Source: Thiotrichaceae bacterium
GTDB taxonomy: Bacteria > Pseudomonadota > Gammaproteobacteria > SZUA-140
Assembly (NCBI GenBank): GCA_002401765.2
Contig: NVTY02000009.1
Span: 45,839 to 109,838 of the forward strand
Direction: 5' to 3'
DNA length: 64,000 bases
Shown here: in pieces, positions 50,381-62,700 of the stretch
How the letters are laid out: each line of letters opens with the position of its first letter
Position numbering within the stretch: the stretch's first letter is position 1
Program-made: the position numbers and the translations under genes
Notes under the pieces: generated by a model
Told to the model about the DNA's origin: nothing
Seen by the model: the letters and a program-made list of their open reading frames with translations, nothing else
The model's database searches: none

Positions 50381-51331
50381 ATGAGTCTGCTCTTTCCAGA
50401 GATAACACCATACGTACAACATTCCATTAAGGTTGGGTCACCGCACGTGATTCATGTGGAAGAGTGTGGTAATCCCTCAGGAATACCAATTTTGTTTGTA
50501 CATGGAGGGCCCGGAGCCGGCTGTGAAGATTATCATCGACGTTTTTTTGATCCCGAATTGTATCGAATAATTTTATTTGATCAGCGTGGTTGTGGGCGCT
50601 CTACGCCGCATGCATCGCTTGAGCACAATACGACTCAGGCATTGATCGCGGATATTGAAGTGATTCGTCAGCAGTTAGCCGTTGATCGTTGGGTATTATT
50701 TGGTGGCTCGTGGGGCTCAACCTTGAGCCTGGTTTATGCGCAGACTTACCCAGAACGAGTTGAGGGGTTAATTTTACGAGGTATTTTTTTATGCCGACCA
50801 CGTGAAATTCAATGGTTTTATCAGAGTGGTGCAAGTCGGCTATTTCCTGATTACTGGGAGGATTATGTCAGGGTTATTCCCGAGGAAGAACGAGATGATA
50901 TGGTTGCCGCCTATCACCGGCGCCTGAATAGTGAGGATGAACTGGTGCGTATGGCGGCTGCCAAGGCGTGGTCGATTTGGGAGGGAAAAACAGCGACACT
51001 GCGGCCACAGAAAAGTGTTATCAATCACCTCGGTGACCCTTTTACTGCGTTGAGCATGGCGCGCATAGAAAACCATTATTTTATGAATAATTCTTTTCTT
51101 GAGGTCAATCAAATTTTACGTGATGTTGCCCGCCTCAAAGGTATCGACGGGGTAATCGTGCAGGGGCGACATGATATCGTGTGCCCGATGGAGAGTGCCT
51201 GGGCCTTGCATCAGGCATGGCCCGAGGCCGAGCTTAAAGTGATTGATGATGCAGGGCACTCAGCGTCAGAGGAGGGCATCACGCGCGCATTGGTGCAGGC
51301 GACGGCAGCGATGGGCCGGCGGCTGCTATGA
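50381..51331 (+). CDS. pip: Proline iminopeptidase
   Basis: FVHGGPGAGC, DQRGCGRSTPH, GGSWGSTLSL, GRHDIVCP. Confidence 0.95.
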   Translation: MSLLFPEITPYVQHSIKVGSPHVIHVEECGNPSGIPILFVHGGPGAGCEDYHRRFFDPELYRIILFDQRGCGRSTPHASLEHNTTQALIADIEVIRQQLAVDRWVLFGGSWGSTLSLVYAQTYPERVEGLILRGIFLCRPREIQWFYQSGASRLFPDYWEDYVRVIPEEERDDMVAAYHRRLNSEDELVRMAAAKAWSIWEGKTATLRPQKSVINHLGDPFTALSMARIENHYFMNNSFLEVNQILRDVARLKGIDGVIVQGRHDIVCPMESAWALHQAWPEAELKVIDDAGHSASEEGITRALVQATAAMGRRLL

Positions 51332-51849
51332 TAGGATTGATTCAGCGTGTTAACCATGCAAGTGTAGCCGTGGGTGATGAGACAATTGCAAAGATTGGCT
51401 ATGGCTTACTGGCTTTCATTGCTGTCGAAAAGCATGACACTGAAAATGAAGTGGATAAACTATTAAAGCGTATGCTGGGCTACCGTATCCTAACCGATAA
51501 AGCAGGCAAGATGAACTGGGGGTTAAAAGATACGCGCTGTGAACTGTTATTAGTACCACAATTTACATTGGCGGCGATGCATACTCAAAAAAAAGGTCTG
51601 CGTCCAAGCTTTGATAAGGCTGCTTTGCCTGAGCATGGTGAGCAGTTGTTTGATTATATGTATGAGCAGGCCGTGAAAGCACATGCACATGTACAAAAGG
51701 GAAAGTTTGGTGCTGATATGCAGGTCACACTGACCAATGATGGCCCTGCAACTTTTGTTTTGCAGGCCTCACCAGAGGAAGAAGATGGTCGCAGTGTTGC
51801 CGCCAGGGCTAAGATAAAGATAAAGACTAAAGGACGGCTTCGAAAGTAA
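51328..51849 (+). CDS. dtd: D-aminoacyl-tRNA deacylase; extended basic C-terminus
   Basis: MIGLIQRVNHASV, LLVPQFTLAA, KGLRPSFDKAA, GKFGADMQVTLTNDGPATF. Confidence 0.95.
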   Translation: MIGLIQRVNHASVAVGDETIAKIGYGLLAFIAVEKHDTENEVDKLLKRMLGYRILTDKAGKMNWGLKDTRCELLLVPQFTLAAMHTQKKGLRPSFDKAALPEHGEQLFDYMYEQAVKAHAHVQKGKFGADMQVTLTNDGPATFVLQASPEEEDGRSVAARAKIKIKTKGRLRK

Positions 51850-51851
51850 CC

Positions 51852-52682
51852 ATGGCAACTTATGCAATTGGTGATGTGCAGGGTTGTTTTGACGAGCTTA
51901 TTGAACTGCTCAATAAAATAAAATTTGATCAGGCGCGAGATTATTTATGGTTTGCTGGGGACCTGGTCAACCGTGGTCCCAAGTCACTGGAGGTCTTGCG
52001 TTTTGTTAAGGGGCTTGGTGATCGCGCCATCACGGTTCTTGGCAATCATGATCTACATCTGCTGGCGGTCGTTCAGGGAAGGCGCGAGCCAATCGCCAAG
52101 GATCGAATGGAAGCGATACTCAGCGCGCCAGATCGTGATGAGCTTTGTGCGTGGCTGCGCCAACAACCGTTGATGCATCGAGATGAGCAGCTGGGGTATG
52201 TGATGTTGCATGCAGGGCTATTGCCGCAATGGTCGCTTGATGATGCCATTTCGCATGCCGCTGAAGTAGAGCGGGTGTTGCGTAGTGATGGTTACACCGA
52301 GTTTATTAATCATATGTATGGCAACAAACCGCGGCAGTGGTCTGATCGCTTGAGCAGGTGGGAGCGACTGCGTTTTATCACGAACTGTTTTACCCGTCTG
52401 CGTTTTTGTGATGAGCAAGGACGACTCGAACTTAAAGAAAAAGGTGCGCCGGGTAGCCAGCCCGCAGGTTATCAGCCGTGGTTTGATCTGCGTGCTAATC
52501 AGCGTGACCAGCAGCAAATTTTATTTGGTCATTGGTCTACGTTGGGCATGCGTCAACCTGGAAATGTGCATGGGCTTGACACCGGATGTGTATGGGGAGG
52601 GACGCTCTCAGCATTGCGTATTGATGTTGAACCGCAGTGGACAAATGTATCATGTAGTATGATCTGTAATCCTGCTGGATAA
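51852..52682 (+). CDS. apaH: Symmetrical bis(5'-nucleosyl)-tetraphosphatase
   Basis: ATYAIGDVQGCFDEL, GDLVNRGP, GNHDLH, FGHWSTLG. Confidence 0.96.
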   Translation: MATYAIGDVQGCFDELIELLNKIKFDQARDYLWFAGDLVNRGPKSLEVLRFVKGLGDRAITVLGNHDLHLLAVVQGRREPIAKDRMEAILSAPDRDELCAWLRQQPLMHRDEQLGYVMLHAGLLPQWSLDDAISHAAEVERVLRSDGYTEFINHMYGNKPRQWSDRLSRWERLRFITNCFTRLRFCDEQGRLELKEKGAPGSQPAGYQPWFDLRANQRDQQQILFGHWSTLGMRQPGNVHGLDTGCVWGGTLSALRIDVEPQWTNVSCSMICNPAG

Positions 52683-52762
52683 TAAATGTACCAGCCGGAT
52701 TGTTATGGCTGATACAGTCATATTGAAAATGATTCCTGAATGGATGATGGAGGTGTCGGGCG

Positions 52763-54445
52763 ATGAAAAACCGATTGGATGCATCCCGTACAATCAAAGC
52801 CGCCACCGGCACGGCACTGAGTGCCAAGAGTTGGCAAACCGAAGCACCGTTGCGCATGCTAATGAACAACCTCGATGCCGAGGTTGCGGAACACCCAGAG
52901 CAACTCATTATCTATGGCGGTATTGGGCGCGCAGCGCGCGACTGGGATTGTTATGACAAGATCGTCGAAACCCTCAAGCGTTTAGAAAATAATGAAACGC
53001 TGCTGGTGCAGAGTGGTAAGCCAGTTGGTGTCTTTCGTACTCACAAAGATGCCCCTCGTGTGTTGATCGCCAATTCTAACCTTGTGCCGCATTGGGCAAC
53101 CTGGGAGCACTTTAACGAACTCGATAAACAAGGTTTGATGATGTATGGCCAGATGACGGCTGGCTCGTGGATCTACATAGGTTCGCAGGGCATCGTGCAA
53201 GGCACTTATGAAACATTCGGTGCTGTTGCCAAAAAACACTTTGACGGCAAAGCCGAGGGTAAATGGATTTTGACCGGTGGGCTTGGCGGTATGGGAGGGG
53301 CGCAACCCCTCGCGGCCACGATGGCTGGTTTTTCGATGTTGGCCGTTGAGGTTGATGAGAGCCGCATCGATGCTCGAATTAAGAGTGGCTATCTTGATGA
53401 AAAGGCAGCCAGCCTCGATGATGCATTGAAGATGGTTAACGATGCTAAGGCCAATCAAAAAGCAATCAGCGTGGGTCTACGGGCCAATGCTGCAGATATA
53501 TTTCCTGAGCTAGTTGCACGCAATATCACACCGGATGTTGTCACCGACCAGACCAGTGCACATGACCCCTTGAATGGCTATCTACCCAAAAAATGGTCCT
53601 TGAAGAAAGCGATCGAGATGCGCAAAAAAGACCCTGCCGAGATGGTGAAGGCTGCCAAACAGTCGATGGCCCTGCAGGTTGGCGCGATGTTGCAATTGCA
53701 ACATCGCGGTGCGGTAACACTCGACTACGGCAATAACATCCGCCAGATGGCCTTTGATGAGGGGGTACAAAATGCCTTCGACTTTCCCGGTTTTGTTCCC
53801 GCTTATATTCGACCACTTTTTTGTGAGGGGATCGGTCCATTTCGCTGGGTAGCACTCTCTGGTGATGCGGAAGATATCTATAAAACGGATGCCAAGGTTA
53901 AAGAGCTGATACCTGATAACCCGCCACTACACCGTTGGCTTGATATGGCGCGTGAGCGGATTCAGTTCCAGGGATTACCGGCGCGCATTTGCTGGATTGG
54001 TCTAAAAGATCGTGCGCGTATTGGATTGGCATTTAATCAAATGGTGGCGCGTGGTGAACTAAAGGCTCCGCTAGTGATTGGGCGAGATCATCTGGATTCA
54101 GGTTCAGTTGCATCACCCAACCGCGAAACAGAAGCCATGAAAGATGGTTCGGATGCGGTCTCTGATTGGCCGCTGTTGAATGCATTATTGAGTACTGCCA
54201 GTGGCGCGACCTGGGTTAGCCTTCATCACGGTGGCGGTGTCGGCATGGGGTTTAGTCAGCATGCTGGGTTGGCGGTTGTCTGTGATGGTAGTGATGATGC
54301 AGCAAAACGGGTTGAGCGTGTGTTGTGGAATGACCCTGCGACAGGGGTGATGCGGCATGCCGATGCGGGGTATGAGATTGCGAAGCAGTGCGCTAAAGAA
54401 AATGATTTAGACTTGCCGATGGTAGGTGATAGCGATGAAAAATAA
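52763..54445 (+). CDS. hutU: Urocanate hydratase
   Basis: Sequence including [49 protein letters not shown] and [13 protein letters not shown]. Confidence 0.97.
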   Translation: MKNRLDASRTIKAATGTALSAKSWQTEAPLRMLMNNLDAEVAEHPEQLIIYGGIGRAARDWDCYDKIVETLKRLENNETLLVQSGKPVGVFRTHKDAPRVLIANSNLVPHWATWEHFNELDKQGLMMYGQMTAGSWIYIGSQGIVQGTYETFGAVAKKHFDGKAEGKWILTGGLGGMGGAQPLAATMAGFSMLAVEVDESRIDARIKSGYLDEKAASLDDALKMVNDAKANQKAISVGLRANAADIFPELVARNITPDVVTDQTSAHDPLNGYLPKKWSLKKAIEMRKKDPAEMVKAAKQSMALQVGAMLQLQHRGAVTLDYGNNIRQMAFDEGVQNAFDFPGFVPAYIRPLFCEGIGPFRWVALSGDAEDIYKTDAKVKELIPDNPPLHRWLDMARERIQFQGLPARICWIGLKDRARIGLAFNQMVARGELKAPLVIGRDHLDSGSVASPNRETEAMKDGSDAVSDWPLLNALLSTASGATWVSLHHGGGVGMGFSQHAGLAVVCDGSDDAAKRVERVLWNDPATGVMRHADAGYEIAKQCAKENDLDLPMVGDSDEK

Positions 54446-54448
54446 TGC

Positions 54449-54622
54449 CCGTCATTCTGGCGTAGTCCGGAATCCAGAGATTCAGATACAAACTAAATTT
54501 ATTGTATTTGATGTCGGTAGCCTTGCAGTAATGAATAGAAACAGAGGTAAAGCCAAGGGCAATGGTTGCCTGGCTTCCGGCCTGTCCCTGAGGGACTCCC
54601 GCTGGTCGCGCGGGGATGACGG
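54449..54622. repeat. Interspersed-type repeat with inverted ends between hutU and hutH
   Basis: Left CCGTCATTCtggcg..TCCGGAATCCAG, right CTGGCTTCCGGCC...CGCGGGGATGACGG form imperfect inverted ends. Confidence 0.6.
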
Positions 54623-54643
54623 ATTTTTAAGTTTGGATGGAAC

Positions 54644-56170
54644 TTGCGTATGAATACCTTTGAAATAAAACCTGGGCAGTTAAGTTTCGATGACCTTCGT
54701 CTATTGCATGATGACGCATTAACCATTTCATTTCCAAAAAAGAGCGAAGTGGCGATCAACCGCGCGGCCGAGATCGTCGATGACGTGATCAAACAGGGCC
54801 GTACGGTTTACGGCATCAATACCGGTTTTGGCTTGTTGGCTAATACAAAAATCCCAGCCGATGAGCTTGAAACATTACAGCGTAGTATCGTCTTGTCCCA
54901 TGCTGCTGGGGTGGGTCGTTTTATGGATGATGCCACGGTGCGTTTGATGATGGTGCTTAAGGTGAGTTCATTGGCGCGAGGTTTTTCGGGTATTCGACTG
55001 GAAGTGATTAAGACGTTGATTGCATTGTTGAACCACGAGGTTTACCCCTGTGTCCCGATTAAAGGTTCAGTGGGTGCATCGGGTGATCTTGCGCCACTGG
55101 CACATATGAGTGCTGTGTTGTTGGGGGAGGGGTATGCGCATCATAACGGTGAACAGATTACAGCTGCGCAGGCGTTACAAGTTGCGGAGTTGGCACCCGT
55201 TGTGTTGGCACCCAAAGAAGGGTTGGCACTGCTGAATGGTACGCAGGCCTCAACAGCACTTGCGCTTGAAGGGCTGTTTTATGCGGATAATTTACTGTCA
55301 TCTGCGACCGTGATTGGTGCGATGTCGGTGGAGGCCGCGAAGGGTTCACGAGTGCCATTTGATGCGCGCCTGCATCGTGCGCAGGGACATCAGTCAGTGA
55401 TCGATATTGGTGCTGTCTATCGCAGCCTGCTTGACCATTCTCAGATCGAAGAGAGTCATCGCGATTGTGATCGCGTGCAGGATCCTTATTCACTGCGTTG
55501 CCAGCCACAGGTCATGGGTGCATGTCTGCAACAGATTAGAAATTCGGTGAAAACTATTTTAACCGAAGCGAATGGGATCTCGGATAACCCGCTGGTGTTT
55601 GCGGATGAGGGTGAGATTCTTTCCGGTGGTAATTTCCATGCCGAAGCCATTGCGATGGCTGCAGATAACCTGGCACTGGTGATTGCAGAGATCGGTGCGT
55701 TATCCGAGCGGCGCATGGCGTTGTTGATCGACTCAAAACTCAGTGGTTTGCCTCCCTTTCTGGTTGATAATGGCGGTATCAATTCTGGTTTTATGATGGC
55801 GCAGGTGACAGCCGCTGCCCTTGCCAGTGAAAATAAAACACTCGCTCACCCTGCCTGTGTTGATAGTCTGCCGACTTCTGCCAATCAGGAGGATCATGTT
55901 TCGATGGCAACCTTCGCTGCGCGTAGGCTGAAAGAGATGAATGAAAATACAGTTAACATCCTTGCCATTGAATGGCTTGCCGCGTGTCAGGGATTGGACT
56001 TTCTTGCACCGTTAAAGAGCTCCGCAACGCTTGAGCAGGCGAAGGCATTGTTGCGGGATGAAGTTCCTTTTTATGACAAAGATCGTTATTTTTCACCGGA
56101 TATTGAAAAGTCGGCACATTTGATTGGCAATGGTGGGTTAAAATCATTTGTGAGTATTGATCTGGTGTAA
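54644..56170 (+). CDS. hutH: Histidine ammonia-lyase
   Basis: [23 protein letters not shown] (MIO-forming ASG). Confidence 0.97.
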   Translation: MRMNTFEIKPGQLSFDDLRLLHDDALTISFPKKSEVAINRAAEIVDDVIKQGRTVYGINTGFGLLANTKIPADELETLQRSIVLSHAAGVGRFMDDATVRLMMVLKVSSLARGFSGIRLEVIKTLIALLNHEVYPCVPIKGSVGASGDLAPLAHMSAVLLGEGYAHHNGEQITAAQALQVAELAPVVLAPKEGLALLNGTQASTALALEGLFYADNLLSSATVIGAMSVEAAKGSRVPFDARLHRAQGHQSVIDIGAVYRSLLDHSQIEESHRDCDRVQDPYSLRCQPQVMGACLQQIRNSVKTILTEANGISDNPLVFADEGEILSGGNFHAEAIAMAADNLALVIAEIGALSERRMALLIDSKLSGLPPFLVDNGGINSGFMMAQVTAAALASENKTLAHPACVDSLPTSANQEDHVSMATFAARRLKEMNENTVNILAIEWLAACQGLDFLAPLKSSATLEQAKALLRDEVPFYDKDRYFSPDIEKSAHLIGNGGLKSFVSIDLV

Positions 56171-56175
56171 CCTAG

Positions 56176-56658
56176 TTGTCAGCGGAAGGTGATATGAAAA
56201 ATCGAATTGATGGTGTTAGTTTTGTGCGCCCTTGGGTAAAGGAAGGGATGACGGAAACCTTTGAGCATAGTCGAGTGCGAGAAGGAATATTTTCGCTGGG
56301 ATATAACGAAACGTGGGTGAAAGTTATGCAGCATAAATTATGCGAGGGATTTCTGCGGCCGATGGCTGAATATCTTGCGATCAAAAACAGAGAGTGGCGC
56401 TCATCGTCGGTAGCGGTGGAGTGTTCGTATTATATGATGGCCTGGCCGATGATGTCGTTTATGATGGTTAACGACAAAGCATTTAAAACATTGCGAGCAG
56501 TGATTACTTCGGCAAGGCTGATTCCGTGGCGGAAGGCGCCATCATTGCCTGAGAGGTTTGCGCAGAATTCCCCTGAAGGGATGAAAAGTCTTGATGCGCG
56601 CTGGCGTGCATGGATTCGAAAGTTGCCGTGGACAAGCAGTTCAAAAAAGAGGTGTTAA
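56176..56658 (+). CDS. Hypothetical protein; probable start MKNRIDG at 56194
   Basis: 160-aa ORF directly downstream of hutH; no family recognised. Confidence 0.4.
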   Translation: MSAEGDMKNRIDGVSFVRPWVKEGMTETFEHSRVREGIFSLGYNETWVKVMQHKLCEGFLRPMAEYLAIKNREWRSSSVAVECSYYMMAWPMMSFMMVNDKAFKTLRAVITSARLIPWRKAPSLPERFAQNSPEGMKSLDARWRAWIRKLPWTSSSKKRC

Positions 56659-56815
56659 ATTTTACTCCCCCCTTCTGTTTGCTTTTCGTATTTGCGTGCT
56701 ATTTGACAGAGACATGCCGATTTCGTTAGCGCTGAATGAATCTGGAAAATTGGTGCTGGGGATTTGGTGTGATGGCATTTATCTGATGTGGATTGGTAAT
56801 CACTTGACTGCGGTC

Positions 56816-58471
56816 TTAATGATGCTGGTGGGCAATCACGTTAAAGCGGTAGTGGGCGTAGGCCCAGGTGGTTTCTATCAGTTGAGTGAGTTCAACGTGA
56901 AACGGAGCGGCTTCACCATGGATCTTTAATTTATCGCCGATGTGAAATTGTTTGATAGGGACGATCAAAGTTGTCGGGTGGGTTAGCGGATCGACATTGG
57001 GGGTTAGTAATGATGGGTGGGATTCATTAGAGTCAAGCATGCTGCTCTTAACGGCCGCGCCATCTTCTGCGATGCATTGAATGCCAAGCTCGTAGCCTTT
57101 GTCGAGGTTGTTTCGGCTCCATTTGACGGTACCGATATTCCAGCATTCGTTGAGTGAGTCTGTCGTCGGACGATAGGTGATGAGTGCGCCAGTGGGGAGG
57201 TATTGAGTGGCGTCATTATAGTGAAGTGCAAGGCCGCCGAGGCTGCTATTTTTTTGTTGAGCAGAAAAGGTGTTGGGGGGGGTAGTTGGTGAAGTCGTTT
57301 CAATTTTAATTGGATTGGCTTGATTGATTGGGCCAATCATATGCTGAGCACTGCTTTCACTGTTGATGCAATGGTGACAGGCGTTGAGTCCATTGGCGAT
57401 GGTGATCTTTTTATTTGTTTTGGTGCGCCTAGTGAGTCGTTCTGGGCGGATAATCAATGCATGCGCCAGGCGCCTATCGAGCGTGCGTTGGTATTTTCCA
57501 GTGGGTAAAATTTCAGTGATATCGAGCAGTCGTAGTGATGGCAGTTCAAGGTCGAGCCGGTTGAGGCTGTGGTGAGTGGGTGGCTGGTCACTTTCCAGAT
57601 CGATATAAAAACGCCCCTGTAATTTCTCAGGTGAATCGCTACGGATGATTTTACATTGCTGTGCCCAACTGCGCAGTGATTGATAGGCGCGGGTCATTTC
57701 ATGCGGCATCAGATGGAAAGGGTTGGCCAGTGAAAACAGCAGGATGCGTTTATAGGTGCGTTCAATAGAGAGTGTTTTTCCCGCCTGGGCGAGGGTGTTA
57801 AAGCCAAAGCTGAAGGGGGTTGCTGGAATATTGTAGGTTTCAGCGATGTAATAGAGGCGATGGATCTCTCCCCAGACTTCGGCCGGTGGGGTGGTATAGA
57901 CCAGGTAACTGTGCAGTAGGCGTTGTGATAAATGTTCAATTGCCTGGTATAACGCGCTGCAGAGGTAGTGCGTGTCGCTGCCTGCGGGTACGCGACGTTT
58001 GTTATGGCGAGTCTGTTCGTCACCATGGGCCCTGAGTGGAGATGGTAAGGGTGATTCATTGATGATGATCAGGTAGCCATCAACTATTTCATCCAGCATG
58101 GCCTGAATATTGTCGAAGTGCTCCCGCTTGTTGGACGTAAATGACCGGCGTGAGTGCTCATAATATTGCGCAATCCGCTTTATCAGGGTGTTGATGAGCG
58201 GGCTAAAGAGGGCCAATGCATGGGCGCGCTGGTCAATCGTCATGCGGCAGCTATTGAGGTCGCGTAGTGCCGCTGTTGTGAGCTGAATGGTGGCGCGTTG
58301 ATCGGCCAGTGGCAGGGCGCGAATCCAGCGACGTATCACCTCGGGTGAGGTGTCAGCAGCACCTGGATGAGGGTGAGTTGTGCGGTGGTTGCTGGGCTGC
58401 ATCGGGGAGTGGTTACTCATGGCGAATGCCTGGATCCTTACTAATGATGAATGGTGGTGCGCGTTGAACAA
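56816..58471 (-). CDS. Hypothetical protein with possible PilZ-like C-terminus; likely start MSNHSP at 58420
   Basis: Long ORF; C-terminal SSLGGLALHY...TGALITYR...WNIGTVKW pattern reminiscent of PilZ-type barrels. Confidence 0.5.
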   Translation of the reverse strand: MFNAHHHSSLVRIQAFAMSNHSPMQPSNHRTTHPHPGAADTSPEVIRRWIRALPLADQRATIQLTTAALRDLNSCRMTIDQRAHALALFSPLINTLIKRIAQYYEHSRRSFTSNKREHFDNIQAMLDEIVDGYLIIINESPLPSPLRAHGDEQTRHNKRRVPAGSDTHYLCSALYQAIEHLSQRLLHSYLVYTTPPAEVWGEIHRLYYIAETYNIPATPFSFGFNTLAQAGKTLSIERTYKRILLFSLANPFHLMPHEMTRAYQSLRSWAQQCKIIRSDSPEKLQGRFYIDLESDQPPTHHSLNRLDLELPSLRLLDITEILPTGKYQRTLDRRLAHALIIRPERLTRRTKTNKKITIANGLNACHHCINSESSAQHMIGPINQANPIKIETTSPTTPPNTFSAQQKNSSLGGLALHYNDATQYLPTGALITYRPTTDSLNECWNIGTVKWSRNNLDKGYELGIQCIAEDGAAVKSSMLDSNESHPSLLTPNVDPLTHPTTLIVPIKQFHIGDKLKIHGEAAPFHVELTQLIETTWAYAHYRFNVIAHQHH

Positions 58472-58603
58472 CGGCTGTCCTGTGATAATCTTAATGATGT
58501 GGTTGTTAATTATATAAGAGAATAGAACAGATTGGGGTTTCCAATCAATGTATCGGACGATACAGTACGATTTAGATGAAAAGTAAGCATAAGAGAGTGG
58601 CGT

Positions 58604-59707
58604 ATGTGGGGATACACATTGAAGGGTAACGTGAGTGAATCGGTAAAACCTATGAATAAAGGGTTTATTGCCGTGGGCGTATTGCTATCAATACTAGCGA
58701 CGACTGATGCCCTTGCCAAAGGTGACTCCCGAGCGGCGCCAGTCGTGGTGGCTGATGTGAGCGAACGCATGATGGCTCCGACAGTCATGGTGGCGGGTAG
58801 TGTGGTGAGTCGCCTGGACGCAGCGGTGGCGGCAGAGATGACGGGAAGACTGGTCTGGGTGGCGGAGGTTGGTGATCGTGTTGAGCAAGGTGCAAAACTG
58901 GCTCAGGTCGATGACACGCAACGCAAGCTGGAAGTGGAAGAGAGCCGCGCAGGACTGGCTCAGGTAAAGGCACGTTTGACCTTTTTTGAAAAAGAATTGA
59001 AGCGCCTGAGTAGTCTGGCAAAACAGAATAATGCGGCGCGCACGATGTTGGAGCAGACCGAGTCTGATCGCGATGTTGCACGTGCCGATCTTGCTGCTGC
59101 GCGAGTGCGGGTGAAGCTGGCACAGGATCGTGTGGCACGCAGTGTATTGCGCGCGCCTTTTAGTGGCACCGTCGCACAGCGGCTGTTGCAGCTGGGTGAG
59201 TGGGCTGAGAGTGGTACGGAGGTGATGCGTTTGGTGAACACGGATCGGGTTGAAGTGCGTGCAATGGTGCCGTTGTCATCGCTTAAATTTGTGGCAAAGG
59301 GTGCCCAGTTACGGGTACTGTCGGACGGTGATGTGCACCATGCGACGGTACGTTCATTGGTGCCGGTGGGTGACTTGCAATCTCGCCTGATGGACTTGCG
59401 GCTTGATCTTGACGGTAACCCCTGGCCTGCTGGACAGGGGGTGAAGATTGCAGTGCCGACTGCGCAGGCAGTGAAGGTGCTCACTGTTCATCGCGATGCG
59501 ATTGTGTTGCGTCGTAGCGGTGCCTATCTCTATCGGGTGACTGCTGAGAGTAGTGCTGAGCGAGTGAATGTGATGCTGGGGGTTGCCTCCGGTGATTATA
59601 TTCAGGTGATTGGCGAATTGGCGGTGGGCGAGCAGGTGGTGACTGTCGGCAATGAGCGTATGCGCCCCGGTCAGCAGGTTCGCGTGATGGGCGGAGCGAG
59701 CGAGTGA
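58604..59707 (+). CDS. RND efflux periplasmic adaptor subunit; likely start at 58652
   Basis: GSVVSRLDAAVAAEMTGRLVWVAEVGDRVEQGAKLAQVDD; VLRAPFSGTVAQRLLQLGEW; next to RND permease. Confidence 0.9.
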   Translation: MWGYTLKGNVSESVKPMNKGFIAVGVLLSILATTDALAKGDSRAAPVVVADVSERMMAPTVMVAGSVVSRLDAAVAAEMTGRLVWVAEVGDRVEQGAKLAQVDDTQRKLEVEESRAGLAQVKARLTFFEKELKRLSSLAKQNNAARTMLEQTESDRDVARADLAAARVRVKLAQDRVARSVLRAPFSGTVAQRLLQLGEWAESGTEVMRLVNTDRVEVRAMVPLSSLKFVAKGAQLRVLSDGDVHHATVRSLVPVGDLQSRLMDLRLDLDGNPWPAGQGVKIAVPTAQAVKVLTVHRDAIVLRRSGAYLYRVTAESSAERVNVMLGVASGDYIQVIGELAVGEQVVTVGNERMRPGQQVRVMGGASE

Positions 59708-62700
59708 ATTTGACGCGTCTATCGCTTGGTAACCCGGTTGCGGTTGCGGTTGCCTTTTTGCTGGTGGTGTTGTTTGGGCTGATCAGCCTGGAGCGCCTAC
59801 CGGTGCAGTTGACTCCCGAGGTGCAGGCACCTGAGATCAGTATCTCCACTGGGTGGCGTGCGGCGGCACCGGAAGAGGTTGAGTCCGAGATCATTGAGCC
59901 GCAGGAGGATGCGCTACGCGGCCTGCCGGGTGCGACCAAAATTCTTTCTGAGGCGAGCCGTGGCCGTGGCAAGATTACCCTCACCTTTGTGGTCGGTACT
60001 GATATGCAGCGTGCGCTGCTGGAGGTGTTGAACCGCCTTAATCGCGTTGCTAAATACCCTGCGGATGCCAATGAACCGGTGATCAGCTCGGTGGGTGGCG
60101 ATAGCCGTCCGATTGCGTGGTTCATTATCAAACCGATGGATGGCAATGAGCGGCCGATCGCCTCTTATCAGGATTACATCGAAGAGGTGGTACAAAGCCG
60201 CTTTGAGCGTGTGCCGGGGGTGGCGATGTCTGAGGTGCGCGGCGGGCGTGAAAACGAACTGCGTATCACCTTTGACCCCTATAAAGCGGCAAATCTTAAT
60301 ATTCAGTTGCCGGATGTGGTGAAACTGGTCGGCGCGGAGGATATCTCGGCTGGCTTTGCAGATGTTGGCAAACGCCGTTATACAGTGCGTTACACAGGTG
60401 CTTATACCGCGCAAGATATGGGGGCGATGATCTTAAAATGGCGCGGGGGCAGCCCCGTATACCTGCGTGATGTGGCGAAAGTTGAAGTGGCAATGGTCGA
60501 TCGCGGCAGCTTTGTCATTCAGAACGGTGATCCTGCGATGGCGGTCAATGCACATCGTGAGACCGGCGTGAATGTATTGCAGGTGATGGATGGGCTGCGC
60601 GAGGCAGTGGCAGAGTTGCGTGAAGGCCCGCTGCTGCGAGCAGGCCTGTCGCTAGAGCAGGTCTATGATGAGACCATCTACATTGATCGCTCCATCGCCA
60701 TGGTGATCAGTAATCTGGGGCTGGGTATCTTGCTGGCGGTGGGCGTATTGTGGTGGTTTTTCCGTAAATTTCGCGCCACCATGATGGTGGCGTTGGCGAT
60801 ACCGGCCTGTGTGTTGGGCAGTTTTATTTTATTAGATGCTGCTGGGCGCTCACTGAATGTGATCTCATTGGCGGGGCTCGCTTTTGCGGTTGGCATGGTG
60901 CTTGATGCGGCGATTGTGGTGCTGGAAAATATTATCCGCCTGCGAGAGAAAGGGCTTGATGCCGTTGAGGCATCAGCGCAGGGCACGAGTCAGGTATGGG
61001 GGGCGCTGCTGGCCTCGACCGCAACAACCGTCGCGATCTTCTTGCCAGTGGTCTTTCTTGCGGATGAGGCAGGGCAGCTGTTTGCTGATCTCGCATTGAC
61101 GATCGCGGTGGCGGTCTGTTTTTCACTGATCGTCGCGGTGACCGTGCTGCCAACCACCGCGATGAGCTGGTTGCGCGATGTTAAAATGGAAGACCCTCAT
61201 CGTCACTGGTGGGCGGCGATGACTGCCTGGATTATGCGTATTACCGGGCCAAAGATGCGTCTGATCTGGATTGTGGGGCTGCTAACGGTACCGCTGGCGC
61301 TGGTTTTTCTGATGTTACCGAAAGCAGATTATCTGCCTGAGGGTAATCGTAATCTGGTGTTTAGTTTTATTAACCCTCCACCAGGTGCCAATATCGATTT
61401 TATGGAGCATGAGATGGGGCAGAAGGTGGCAGATGCGATGGCGCCTTATTTAAATGGCGAACAGCAGCCTCATGTTGATAACTATTTCTTTGTCGCCTTT
61501 TCGCGAGGCATGTTTATGGGCGCGCGTACGGTGGTACCCGAGGAGACCGGGCAGTTAGTGCCGCTGATCAATGGCATTATTGCTGGCTTTCCCGATACGA
61601 TCGGTTTTGCTTTCAAGGCCTCGTTGTTTGGTGGGCTAGGCGGCGGCCGTTCGATTGACATCGATATTCAGGGGCGCGACCTGGAGGCGCTGCTACAGGC
61701 GGGGGGCGTAGGTTTTATGGCGGTGCGCGAGGCGTTTGGCAGCATGCCGCGCCCTTATCCTGGGTTGGACCTAGCCGAACCTGAATTACGTCTGGTGCCC
61801 AATGAACGTCGGATCGCTGAAGTGGGCTGGAGCCGTGGTGACATGGGCGGTATTGTCCGTGCACTGGGGGATGGACTCTATGTCGCGGATTATTTTGATG
61901 GTGAAAAACGCCTCGATGTGATCCTGCGTAGCGAACCGTGGTTAACCCCCGAGGAGTTGGCGGCGATCCCGCTAGCGACACCGAATGGTGGTATCCAGCC
62001 GTTGAGTGAATTGGTGGATGTGGTGCGCACGGCGGGCCCTGATCAGCTGCGACGGATTGACGGCCGTCGTACCGTGACCTTGCAGGTGCGCCTGCCAGAA
62101 GGGATGTCGGTCGAGGAAGGAATGGCGCTAATCAAGGCTAAAGTAACGCCGTTGATTGAGGCCGCACTGCCTGAAGATGGTTTTATCCGTTATGCCGGTT
62201 CGGCGGATAAATTACAGACTACGCTGACCAATATGACGGGCACTTTTTTGCTTGCGATTGCGATTCTTTATCTGTTGATTAGTGCTCTGTTTCGTTCATT
62301 TCTGGATAGCCTACTGGTGCTGTTGACGATACCGTTAGCGACGGTTGGCGGTGTTGCAACGCTCTATTTGATGAATATGCTGGGCATTGCACAGGCGATG
62401 GATTTGCTGACGATGATCGGCTTTGTGATCCTACTTGGACTGGTGGTCAATAATGCGATCTTACTCGTGCATCAAACGCGCAGTGCCGAACGCGAAGGGC
62501 TAATGCGGCGTGATGCGGTTGAACAGGCGGTACAGCTACGTTTGCGGCCGATCTTGATGAGTACGCTGACCAGTATTTTCGGCATGTTACCATTACTGGT
62601 GATGCCGGGGGCAGGTACAGAATTGTACCGAGGTCTGGCCGCAGTGATTGTGGGTGGGATGGTGCTGAGCACGATTTTCACCCTGATTCTGTTACCGAGT

